This document shows positions 34,571 through 42,206 of a stretch of 64,000 bases of DNA, piece by piece. How positions within the stretch are numbered: the stretch's first letter is position 1; the number at the start of each line of letters is the position of its first letter. This DNA is from Acidobacteriaceae bacterium (GTDB taxonomy: Bacteria; Acidobacteriota; Terriglobia; Terriglobales; Acidobacteriaceae). The translations under genes and the position numbers were made by a program. The DNA lies in assembly GCA_003151335.1 (NCBI GenBank), contig PLXE01000112.1, positions 131,555 through 195,554 of the forward strand, given 5' to 3'. A model generated the notes under the pieces. That model made no database searches. It was not told the DNA's origin and was given only the letters and a program-made list of their open reading frames with translations.

Positions 34571-35150
34571 AGCGAAACCCATCTCGGCACAGCAACTGAA
34601 GCGCCTGCAGACGCAATACGCGCGGTTTGCCGCGGCCTCCGCCGATCCGCGCACGCGATCGCGCGAGGAACGCTTGTTGTGGGCATCCCTCATTGTGGGA
34701 CGCACGGTCGCATCATTCAGCAAACTGACGAGCGAAGAAGCGGCGACCGCGATCATGCGCTTGCAGCAAGATACGCCGCAAACTAAGGCTCGTCCCAAGC
34801 CGATGGACCGTGACGCCGCGGAGCGGCACGCGAAAGACGGGCGCTGGGATGGCGAGAAGTTTCGCCCCACGCCGCAGATCGCGTCGGAGTTTGACCTAGC
34901 GAACATTGCAAAGTACTACACGCGCCTAGGCTGGGACCGCGACACCTTCGATCGTTGGCTGCGTTCGCCGCGCTCTCCGTTGGGTCGGAGATCACAGCCG
35001 CAGATCCGCACGGTGGCCCAGGCCAACCGGGTACGCTGGGCGTTGAAAAAGATGCTTCAGTCTCGCGGACTGTGGGCAGCGGAGCCACCGCAACCTGCGC
35101 GTGGGGAAAGCATTGAAGGATGTGAAACAAATGTGATGTCTGCGGGATAG
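34563..35150 (+). CDS. GemA-like / DUF1018 position protein
   Basis: A 195-residue protein overlapping the MuB-like gene by eight bases. The pattern ISAQQLKRLQTQYARF, then SREERLLWASLIVGRTVASF and LTSEEAATAIMRLQ recalls the GemA (gp16) family of Mu-like phages; the C-terminal part (TVAQANRVRWALKKMLQSRG) also fits. This is the usual place for that gene after A and B. Homology is inferred from order and pattern only. Confidence 0.55.
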   Translation: MTEAKPISAQQLKRLQTQYARFAAASADPRTRSREERLLWASLIVGRTVASFSKLTSEEAATAIMRLQQDTPQTKARPKPMDRDAAERHAKDGRWDGEKFRPTPQIASEFDLANIAKYYTRLGWDRDTFDRWLRSPRSPLGRRSQPQIRTVAQANRVRWALKKMLQSRGLWAAEPPQPARGESIEGCETNVMSAG

Positions 35151-35233
35151 GCCGCCCTGGCACGCAAGCCAACACTGCCGCGGTACTTTTTAACTATTGT
35201 TCGCGTGTCTCCAGCGCTGGCGGAAAGCCCAGC
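35142..35233 (+). promoter_or_regulatory. Structured leader, copy 1
   Basis: Shares with 35892-35975 the blocks GGATAGGC, CCTGGCACGCAA, TCGCGTGTCTCCAG and GCTGGCGGAAAGCCCAGCA. CTGGCACGC (35157-35165) can pair with GCGTG (35203-35207) and CCAG (35211-35214), leaving a TCT bulge. GCTGG/CCAGC (35216-35233) forms a hairpin with loop CGGAAAGC. The hairpin around the first block is weaker than in copy 2 (GCGG/CCGC, GGC/GCC). The candidate ribosome site AAAGAGG and the ATG at 35253 lie just after. Confidence 0.6.
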
Positions 35234-35252
35234 AGAGAAGAAAGAGGCTGTG

Positions 35253-35876
35253 ATGATATCAAAATCGAAAGCGAAGGTGCTCCCACAAAACTCAGGGCGG
35301 ACCTATTGGGATAGGGCAAGCGATGAAATATTTGCTGATCTTCTCACCGCTAACAGCTGCACAGAAAGGATAGCCCTGGGAGATGCGTGTATGGGGAGAG
35401 GGTTGCTGTCGGCTTCCATCAGTGATGCCTTGGCCCTTGTTTACTTCCTTGCCGAGACCGTTGTAGCAGCTCAGGTGGCTGCGCGGCGATATGGCCTACA
35501 GGCTAGCGTGCTGCTCGCGATTGCCAGGCTGCGCTCTGGGTACGATCCTGCAGACTGGGCGGCAGATCATGGCTACCCTGTGCCCCCAGGCACATCTGCC
35601 CTTGACCGGATGCATTTCATTGAGCAGTCATTCATCGAAGAGGCTAGGTCTTTGGTGACAAAGCGCAGCCTTAGCCCAGCGATGCTAGTGGCCGGTGATC
35701 CGGCGGCCTACTTTAAGAAGTTGTGTGAACTCGGTTGGTGTGAGCCCTTCGAGATGTTAGACCTTCCCGGGCTGGCGCGCGACTTTAGTTTTGCTGATAA
35801 GCCCGTTGCGCTGGAGATGCACGTAGATCCAAGGAACCCTGGACTCACACCTTCAGTCGCGGCGAATGCGTGCTGA
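35253..35876 (+). CDS. Hypothetical, glucosaminidase-like helical motif, paralogue 1
   Basis: A 207-residue protein from the ATG at 35253 (AAAGAGG upstream). A GTG at 35205 lies inside the structured leader and is rejected. Residues about 70-95 (AQVAARRYGLQASVLLAIAR, then LRSGYDP) recall the YGxPASVxLAQAxLESGWG helix of glucosaminidase-type lysozymes, but the catalytic Glu position is Arg. The same kind of motif is in the next gene. Probable roles would be binding or regulation rather than hydrolysis. The family is not recognised. Confidence 0.5.
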   Translation: MISKSKAKVLPQNSGRTYWDRASDEIFADLLTANSCTERIALGDACMGRGLLSASISDALALVYFLAETVVAAQVAARRYGLQASVLLAIARLRSGYDPADWAADHGYPVPPGTSALDRMHFIEQSFIEEARSLVTKRSLSPAMLVAGDPAAYFKKLCELGWCEPFEMLDLPGLARDFSFADKPVALEMHVDPRNPGLTPSVAANAC

Positions 35877-35891
35877 GTGCCGAGGGTTAAA

Positions 35892-35975
35892 GTGGGGATA
35901 GGCTTCCTGGCACGCAAAGCCTACCCCCACGCGCTTAGTTGTCGCGTGTCTCCAGTGGCTGGCGGAAAGCCCAGC
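35892..35975 (+). promoter_or_regulatory. Structured leader, copy 2
   Basis: GTGGGGATAGGCTT (35892-35905) pairs with AAGCCTACCCCCAC (35917-35930) in a 13-bp stem with one A.C mismatch. Its 11-base loop carries CTGGCACGC (35907-35915), which pairs with GCGTG (35944-35948) and CCAG (35952-35955). A GCTGG/CCAGC hairpin (35958-35975) follows. The layout allows a pseudoknot or two exclusive folds. The next gene starts 20 bases on. Confidence 0.6.
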
Positions 35976-35994
35976 ACGAAAGGCTGTGAGCCCG

Positions 35995-36816
35995 ATGTCT
36001 AAGAATTCCCTGAACCCCTCTCCTACTCAGAACGAGCAAAGGGAAAAACCCCTCGACGCGAACACCCAACTGTGGCTGCTCACTTTGAAAAAGCTTCCCG
36101 CTCTCGACGGGGAATTTGTCCAGGACGGAAGCGACCTGATTCCCGTGTCCGTAATGGAGTACTTCTCCGTGTTGCTAGTCCTCTCGCGGATCGGACTCGC
36201 CGCACAAAATGCCCAACGGGTGTACGGTGTTTCCGCGTCCTTCCTGATCGGTAAATATCTCGTGGACTATGGTTGGATGCCCGAGCATTCGGGTAAAGAA
36301 GCGGGGCAGCTATTTCTAAAAGAAGCAGAGACCCTGAGCCGCAACTTCCCCGCCGATTTGGACCTACTGAGTCGCCCCGTCGAGTACGCGATCGCCCTGG
36401 ACAAACGCGGCGGCTTAGTAAATGCGCGCGACGGCGAGTCCGGTAGGACTTACGTCTCGGACGTGGCTGAGCGGATTATCGACCATGGGCTCCTTGAATG
36501 CGACTACCGCTACGGGACTGGCGGCCTGTATGACCTCGGCAAGGATCCACAGTTCCCCAGGCCAACCGATCTTTGCCCAGAGGATGTCGCCGCGGTTCTC
36601 GGGTGCTCTGTCGAATCGGCTTCCCGTCTGTATGAATCAGGTGAGTTGACAGGGTGCAGCCAGAGGCCCTGCACCTCTGCCCACTGGACGGTAAGAGGTT
36701 CTCAGCTTCGCGCCTACGTGCAGCGGGACCAGTATAGAAAGTTTCGTGCCACTCCTGCACCGGTGGCCCCGAGCTCGAACCGGTTGGCGCTGGTGTCGCC
36801 ATCGCATCTCCCGTAA
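35995..36816 (+). CDS. Hypothetical, glucosaminidase-like helical motif, paralogue 2
   Basis: A 273-residue protein (ATG at 35995; an in-frame GTG at 35986 is possible). AQNAQRVYGVSASFLIGKYL then VDYGW matches the glucosaminidase-like segment of the preceding gene, again without a proper catalytic Glu (Asp in its place). It continues with GGLYDLGKDPQFPRPTDLCP and a C-terminal region VAAVLGCSVESASRLYESGE that looks like a small excisionase-type HTH. It is the last gene before the element's right end. Confidence 0.5.
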   Translation: MSKNSLNPSPTQNEQREKPLDANTQLWLLTLKKLPALDGEFVQDGSDLIPVSVMEYFSVLLVLSRIGLAAQNAQRVYGVSASFLIGKYLVDYGWMPEHSGKEAGQLFLKEAETLSRNFPADLDLLSRPVEYAIALDKRGGLVNARDGESGRTYVSDVAERIIDHGLLECDYRYGTGGLYDLGKDPQFPRPTDLCPEDVAAVLGCSVESASRLYESGELTGCSQRPCTSAHWTVRGSQLRAYVQRDQYRKFRATPAPVAPSSNRLALVSPSHLP

Positions 36817-36858
36817 GTCATTGATTCTAGGTTGGCCGTCTGTCGCTTTGCGACATTT

Positions 36859-36998
36859 ATTGCATTTAATTCCTGTTTTTTTGTCGCCCTCCATTTTTCC
36901 AACAGGTGCGCTTTCCCCCGCTTAAACACCGCCAAAAACCGCGCTTTGCCGCGCTTTGCCGCCCATTGCCGCCATTTCACTTAATTCCTGTTCTCACA
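36859..36998 (-). promoter_or_regulatory. Right end with transposase-binding-site candidates
   Basis: On the minus strand R1 ACAGGAATTAAGTGAAAT (36991-36974) sits seven bases from the terminus and R2 ACAGGAATTAAATGCAAT (36876-36859) about 115 bases inward. R2 is identical to left-end L1. The stretch between them has no gene. Confidence 0.8.
36941..36973. repeat. Tandem decamers GCGCTTTGCC at the right end
   Basis: GCGCTTTGCC at 36941-36950 and 36951-36960, then GCCCATTGCC at 36961-36970 and GCC. They abut R1 and could be part of the end structure. Confidence 0.55.
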
Positions 36999-37003
36999 GC
37001 TGT
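36999..37003. repeat. 5-bp target site duplication, right copy
   Basis: GCTGT directly after the terminal CA, identical to 21281-21285. Confidence 0.85.
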
Positions 37004-37083
37004 TGCGATCCTGCGCGCTGGATTGCGGGAATCTGACCCTCGCGCCGGTTCATCCAAGGAAGATATCTCTTAGAGGCGGGCTC

Positions 37084-37338
37084 ATGGCGAAGTGTGAGCA
37101 CGTAAAGCAAGCCAATCCCAATGTCGCGCCCAGCGGAGAGGGCTGCAAGGAATGTCTCGAGACGGGCCAGCGTTGGGTGCAACTGCGCAAATGTCTGAGC
37201 TGCGGACACGTCGGCTGCTGCGATTCTTCTCCCGGTCAGCACGCCAACAAGCACTTCAAGGAGACGGGACATCCCGTGATGCAGGCCTTCAAGTCGGGCG
37301 ATTGGAAGTGGTGCTATGTAGATGAGGCGTACGTTTGA
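37084..37338 (+). CDS. UBP-type zinc finger protein
   Basis: An 84-residue protein (ATG at 37084, AGGCGGG upstream). It is a single UBP zinc finger: CEHVKQ, CKECLETG, WVQLRKCLSCGHVGCCDSSP and HANKHFKETGHPVMQAF supply the Cys and His ligands. In eukaryotes this fold binds the ubiquitin C-terminus; in bacteria its ligand is unknown. The element's right end is 85 bp upstream, so its promoter is partly the old intergenic DNA that once lay opposite ftsY. Confidence 0.88.
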   Translation: MAKCEHVKQANPNVAPSGEGCKECLETGQRWVQLRKCLSCGHVGCCDSSPGQHANKHFKETGHPVMQAFKSGDWKWCYVDEAYV

Positions 37339-37445
37339 TTCGGCAACAACTGCCTGACTGGCCCGGCTCGCACTTCGCGCCGGGCCGCATCTTTGTGTAC
37401 TCTGTACGTCAGCCGTCGAACTGCTAATTCTGTTCGTGACAACCG

Positions 37446-40184
37446 ATGCCATCGTCTAACCGAACCAGCTCCCTGCGTAGTTTAGGTACGCGCGTCAGTC
37501 TGTACCTGGTTCTCGCGCTTCTGGCGACGACAGCCTTCGCGCAAGTTCCATCGCCTTGGGTCGATACCAAGCCGCTTCCGGTGGATACCGGCGACGCCGG
37601 GCTGAAAGAGATGTTGCGCCGCCTGCATACCACGGCGCGCCTCATGCATACCGTCGCCCATCCTGACGACGAAGACGGCGGCATGCTCACGCTTGAATCT
37701 CGCGGACACGGCGTCACCGCCTTGCAGCTCACCCTGAATCGTGGCGAAGGCGGCCAGAACAAAATTGGCAGCAATCTTCTGGATGAACTCGGCATCGTTC
37801 GCACCCTGGAGTTGCTGGCGGCCGACCGCTATTACGGAGTTGACCAGCGTTTCACCCGGGTTGCCGATTTCGGATTCTCCAAAACGCCGGATGAAACCTT
37901 TCAGATGTGGCACGGCCATGACGTCGCCCTTGGCGATATGGTGCGCGTGATTCGCACCTTCCGTCCTGACGTGATCTGCACTCGTTTCCGGGGCGACAGC
38001 CGCGACGGGCATGGCCATCATCAGGCCTCCGGAATCCTGACCCGGGAAGCCTTTCGCGCGGCTTCCGATCCGGCGCGCTTTCCCGAGCAGCTTCGCGAAG
38101 GGCTGCTACCCTGGCAGGCGAAGAAGCTGTACATGGACAATGTTCGCGGCACAGAAGACTGGACTATCGAGCTGCAAACTTCGCAGTTCGACCCGCTGCT
38201 GGGCGAAACCTACGTGCAATTCGCCTGGAAGGGCCTGAAGCACCAACTCTCGCAAGGCGCCGGCGGATGGACTCTTCCCGAGGGCCGCCGTACCAGCTAC
38301 TACAAGCTGATTGATTCCGTATTGCCGAACCCACCGGCACCAGGCGCGCACGAAAAGGATTTCTTCGACGGAATCGACACCTCGTTGCCAGGGTTGGCAT
38401 CGCGGCTGGGCGCCGAACAAGCGAAAGCTCCCTGGCTTGGACCGCAGCTTGAGGCGCTTGCGAAAACGGTGGATGAAGCTACCACAGCGGCGCAGACAAA
38501 TGACCAGGCGGCAGCAAAGCCCTTGCTTCACGGTCTTAGCCTGACGCGAGAACTAATCAGCAAGGTTGAGCAGGCGGATTTGCTGGCTGCCGAAAAAGCC
38601 GATCTGCTCGCCTCTTTGCGCACCAAGCAAGAGCAGTTCGAACAGGCCGCCAATCTGGCACTGGGCCTCGATCTGGGCGTTAGTCCGGGCACTCCCGACG
38701 GGCGTCCCATGGCGGAAGCCCTGCCCACCGCGAATGGCGACGTGCTGGCGGCAGTCATCACGGCAGGCAAGTCGTTCCTGCTGCTGGCCCAGCTGCACAA
38801 CGGCAGCGCGCTTCCGCTGGATCTGAAGCAGCTTACGCTTGACGTTCCTCCGGGCTGGAAAGCCGAGCTATTCATGGACCACATGCCCAAGCGTATCGCG
38901 CCCGGCGACGGATGTGCGCTGACCTTTCGGGTTACGGCCCCCGCCGACGCACAGCTCTCCAAAGCTTATTTCCACCGCGATAATCCCGAGACCGATGCCA
39001 TCTACCAGATCGATGAGCCGGAGTATGTGACTCTCGCCCTGCCGCCGCCGCCTGTGGCCGCGCATGCGGTGTACAGCATCAATGGCGAAGAAGGTGAGAT
39101 TCGCAGCTTCGCGCGCACGCCGGTGCACGACACCCACGGCGAGGCTTGGTCCATGCCGCTGGCGGTGGTGCCGCCCTTCTCCGTGGAGACCGCGCCCAGC
39201 ACACAGGTCATCCCGGCTGGTTCGAATCCTTCCGCGCAGTTGAGCGTAATGGTGCGCTCAACCGTGGCTCACGCAAACGGTACCGTGCATCCGGAAATAC
39301 CGTCGGGATGGAAGGTCGAACCGCCGTCGGCCGCCGTCGAGTTCAGCAAGACCGGCGAAAAGGCCGCTGAATTCAAGATTCTGCCGGATGGTGCTAAAGA
39401 GTTCCGGTATCAAGTGCGCGCGCTGCTGAACGCCAGCGATCGCGATTACAACGAAGGCTATAGCCTGGTCACGCGGCCCGATCTCGGCGGCTTCTTCTAT
39501 TACCAACCTGCGTTGCAGCGCGCCAGCGTGGTGGAGGTGAAGGTGCCGCAGGGCCTGAAGATTGGTTATGTCATGGGCGCTGGAGATGACATTCTTGTTG
39601 TTTTGAGACAGCTTGGCTTGGATGTGACATTATTGGCGGCAGATGACATTGAACACGGCGACCTGACACGCTTTGGAACGATTGTGCTCGGCATTCGCGC
39701 CTACGACACCCGCGATGACGTGAAAAAGTACAATCAGCGGCTCCTTGAGTATGCGCAGAACGGAGGCACGCTGCTGGTGCAATACAACACCTCGCCAAGC
39801 GAATTCAACGCCGGGCACTACACTCCATTTCCAGCGCAACTGAGCCGCGAGCGTGTAACCGTGGAACAGGCGCCGGTCACCATCCTTGATCCGCAAAGCC
39901 CGGTATTCCATTATCCCAACCAGATTGCGGCGCGCGATTTTGACGGCTGGGTGCAGGAGCGTGGCTTGTACTTCATGGACCAGTGGGACCCGCACTTCAC
40001 GCCGCTTTTGGCTTGCAACGATCCCGGCGAGCCGCCACAAAAAGGCGGCCTGTTGCTGGCGCAATATGGCAAGGGATACTACCTGTACACCGGATATGCC
40101 TTCTTCCGCCAGTTGCCGTTCGGTGTACCCGGAGCCATCCGTCTTTACGTGAACCTGCTGAGCGTGGGACATGAGCCCAAATAG
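37446..40184 (+). CDS. PIG-L family deacetylase, secreted
   Basis: A 912-residue protein. The signal peptide ends near TTAFAQ (about residue 33). The PIG-L deacetylase domain (about 60-300) has the metal motif VAHPDDEDGG, with HGHHQASG as the third ligand region; such enzymes remove N-acetyl groups from GlcNAc-type substrates. Middle repeats of beta type (about 430-690) follow, and the C-terminus (about 700-900; LGIRAYDTRDDVKKYNQRLL, GGTLLVQYNT) resembles a ThuA/glutamine-amidotransferase-like domain. This combination is common in Acidobacteria and Bacteroidetes proteins. It overlaps the next gene by 14 bases. Confidence 0.88.
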   Translation: MPSSNRTSSLRSLGTRVSLYLVLALLATTAFAQVPSPWVDTKPLPVDTGDAGLKEMLRRLHTTARLMHTVAHPDDEDGGMLTLESRGHGVTALQLTLNRGEGGQNKIGSNLLDELGIVRTLELLAADRYYGVDQRFTRVADFGFSKTPDETFQMWHGHDVALGDMVRVIRTFRPDVICTRFRGDSRDGHGHHQASGILTREAFRAASDPARFPEQLREGLLPWQAKKLYMDNVRGTEDWTIELQTSQFDPLLGETYVQFAWKGLKHQLSQGAGGWTLPEGRRTSYYKLIDSVLPNPPAPGAHEKDFFDGIDTSLPGLASRLGAEQAKAPWLGPQLEALAKTVDEATTAAQTNDQAAAKPLLHGLSLTRELISKVEQADLLAAEKADLLASLRTKQEQFEQAANLALGLDLGVSPGTPDGRPMAEALPTANGDVLAAVITAGKSFLLLAQLHNGSALPLDLKQLTLDVPPGWKAELFMDHMPKRIAPGDGCALTFRVTAPADAQLSKAYFHRDNPETDAIYQIDEPEYVTLALPPPPVAAHAVYSINGEEGEIRSFARTPVHDTHGEAWSMPLAVVPPFSVETAPSTQVIPAGSNPSAQLSVMVRSTVAHANGTVHPEIPSGWKVEPPSAAVEFSKTGEKAAEFKILPDGAKEFRYQVRALLNASDRDYNEGYSLVTRPDLGGFFYYQPALQRASVVEVKVPQGLKIGYVMGAGDDILVVLRQLGLDVTLLAADDIEHGDLTRFGTIVLGIRAYDTRDDVKKYNQRLLEYAQNGGTLLVQYNTSPSEFNAGHYTPFPAQLSRERVTVEQAPVTILDPQSPVFHYPNQIAARDFDGWVQERGLYFMDQWDPHFTPLLACNDPGEPPQKGGLLLAQYGKGYYLYTGYAFFRQLPFGVPGAIRLYVNLLSVGHEPK

Positions 40185-41643
40185 TCCGCCTGAGCAGCCC
40201 GAACTGATTCGCGGCGTGGGCCTGGCCGGCGCAACCACGCTGAACATGATTGACATGATCGGCGTGGGGCCGTTCATCACCATCCCGCTGATCGTGAGTG
40301 CGGCGGGCGGACCGCAAGCCATGCTCGGCTGGATCTTGGGCGCAGTCTTCGCCCTGTGCGATGGCCTGGTCTGGGCCGAGTTGGGCGCAGCCATGCCAGG
40401 GGCAGGCGGCTCGTATCGCTACCTCAAAGAAATCTACGGGCCTCGAACCATGGGACGGCTGCTGTCGTTCCTTTTCATCTGGCAACTTTCGTTCAGCGCT
40501 CCATTGTCGGTTGCCTCAGGCTGTATCGGACTGTCGCACTATGCCGGATATCTGTGGCCCGGACTTGACCGCTCGCTCGCGGAACGCACGCTTCATCTCG
40601 CTCTGCCTGGACTGGGCGGGCTTGAGGCGCGCGTGATCCTGATGCCGGGTACGTTCGTCGCGATGGCAACCTGTGCCTTGGTTGTGTTTCTGCTGTACCG
40701 CCGGATCACCGCCATTGAAAAGCTCTCCGAACTGCTGTGGCTCGGTGTCGCGCTCACGGTAGCGTGGATCATTGTGGCTGGATTAACGCACTTTAGCGCT
40801 GCGCGGGCTTTCGATTTTCCCCCGGGGGCGTTCCACCCGTCGAATGCTTTCTTTACCGGTATGGGCGCGGCCATGCTGCTCGCCACTTATGACTATTGGG
40901 GTTATTACAACGTTTGTTTCCTGGGTGCTGAGATAAGAGATCCGGGGCGCACAATTCCGCGCGCCCTCATCCTTTCCATCCTGGTCGTGGCAATAATCTA
41001 CATCGTCATGAACATCTCCGTGCTGGGCGTTATTCCGTGGAGGGAACTGAGCGGAAATTCGAACCAGCAGGGAAACTACGTTATATCGGTGTTCATGCAG
41101 CGCATCTACGGAAACTGGGCGGGGCGGGCTGTAACCGGCTTGATCATGTGGACCGCGTTCGCGTCGGTGTTCTCGCTGTTGCTTGGCTATTCGCGGGTGC
41201 CCTACGCTGCGGCGCTCGACGGCAATTACTTCCGCGCTTTTGCGCGGGTCCACCCGCAGCATCGCTTTCCTACCGTCTCACTGCTTGCCCTTGGCGGAGT
41301 TGCAATGCTGTTTTGCCTGTTGCGTCTGGCCGACGTGATTGCCGCCCTGGTGGTCATTCGGATCCTGTTGCAGTTCATTGTGCAGGCGGTTGGTTTGATG
41401 GTTTTGCGCAAGCGCCAACCCGATCTGGCGCGGCCCTTTCGCATGTGGCTTTATCCGCTGCCCGCGCTATTGGCGATCGCGGGATTCATCTTCATTCTGG
41501 TGGCGCGCAAGAACTTTCTGCGCGAAATCCGCTATGCAGTCGTCATTCTTGTGCTGGGCTTGGCGATCTACTTTGTGCGTTCGTGGCGACGCGGCGAGTG
41601 GCCTTTCGCGGCCCACCCGGCAGACGCGGAGGCCGCGGGATGA
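40171..41643 (+). CDS. APC-superfamily amino acid permease
   Basis: A 490-residue inner-membrane protein with about 12 helices. The first helix (TLNMIDMIGVGPFITIPLIV) has the broken GxG(P)F motif of the APC substrate site; GGSYRYLKEIYGP is the conserved loop after helix 2. It is likely an amino acid/polyamine importer; the substrate cannot be told. It starts inside the deacetylase gene and is probably translated with it. It is followed by a truncated MFS gene. Confidence 0.88.
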   Translation: MSPNSPPEQPELIRGVGLAGATTLNMIDMIGVGPFITIPLIVSAAGGPQAMLGWILGAVFALCDGLVWAELGAAMPGAGGSYRYLKEIYGPRTMGRLLSFLFIWQLSFSAPLSVASGCIGLSHYAGYLWPGLDRSLAERTLHLALPGLGGLEARVILMPGTFVAMATCALVVFLLYRRITAIEKLSELLWLGVALTVAWIIVAGLTHFSAARAFDFPPGAFHPSNAFFTGMGAAMLLATYDYWGYYNVCFLGAEIRDPGRTIPRALILSILVVAIIYIVMNISVLGVIPWRELSGNSNQQGNYVISVFMQRIYGNWAGRAVTGLIMWTAFASVFSLLLGYSRVPYAAALDGNYFRAFARVHPQHRFPTVSLLALGGVAMLFCLLRLADVIAALVVIRILLQFIVQAVGLMVLRKRQPDLARPFRMWLYPLPALLAIAGFIFILVARKNFLREIRYAVVILVLGLAIYFVRSWRRGEWPFAAHPADAEAAG

Positions 41644-41832
41644 CGGCAGCCGCTCCACCGCAACTGGTCACGCTTTGCCAGCCACTCGCAACGTCTGCGT
41701 CCGAATCTGGACGCAACCGGATTACGTTTCTGCCGCCGTGCGGTCAGATTCTCGATGGCCACGAGCGGAGCATGGCAACAACCTGTTGTGCCCCCAGTTG
41801 CCGCGCCGGTGACGGTCGAGGGGTCTGAGCCC

Positions 41833-42135
41833 ATGTCGGAACTCGGGTCCATCCCACCGCTGCCCGTAGCGCCTCCGCGACGACGCAGCGTGCTTGGTCC
41901 CTTACAGGAACCCCTGTTCCGAACTCTGTGGATTGCGGCAGTTGTAAGCTACACCGGCACCTGGATGCAAAACGTTGGCGCCGGATGGCTGATGACCTCG
42001 TTGACCATGTCGCCGCTGATGGTCGGACTGGTGCAGGCGGCCGGCAGCATTGCCGTGTTCCTGGTGGTCCTTCCCGCCGGCGCGATCGCTAAATGCAGCG
42101 CTGAAGCGCTGCTCCACCCTGTACACCAAAGGTGA
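41833..42135 (+). pseudogene. Truncated MFS transporter (N-terminal fragment)
   Basis: About 100 codons remain. RTLWIAAVVSYTGTWMQNVG, WLMTSLTMSPLMVGLVQAAG and LVVLPAGAIA are the first two helices of the MFS_3 (Ent S-like) family; intact members continue AD-xxDRR for about 400 residues. Here the frame turns at AIAKCSAEALL and stops at 42135. The next gene begins 71 bp on, so the rest of the transporter is missing, not merely frameshifted. It looks like a deletion junction near 42090. Confidence 0.75.
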
Positions 42136-42206
42136 AACTGCTCTAGAATCGATATCACGCTCTTCGGCCACAAGTTTACATAACCATTACAGTGGAGGAT
42201 TTCTTG

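Larger units (their letters stand above)
21286..36998. mobile_element. Mu-like transposable element, 15.7 kb
   Basis: Bounded by TGTG...CACA ends with related sequences (left TGTGGCTACAGGAATTAAAT; right, inverted, TGTGAGAACAGGAATTAAGT) and flanked by the direct repeat GCTGT. It encodes a MuA-like DDE transposase, a MuB-like ATPase, a repressor and a minus-strand arm with protease/scaffold, tape measure and gp27-like genes. It inserted into the roughly 200-bp gap between ftsY and the divergent UBP-zinc-finger gene. At 15.7 kb it is less than half the size of phage Mu and lacks recognisable portal, large terminase, major head, sheath, tube, baseplate and lysis genes. Confidence 0.9.

Noticed and set aside
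35205-35252. GTG start for the 207-residue element protein
   Set aside because: It would place the conserved hairpin and half of the loop-pairing strand in the coding region; ATG 35253 has AAAGAGG before it.
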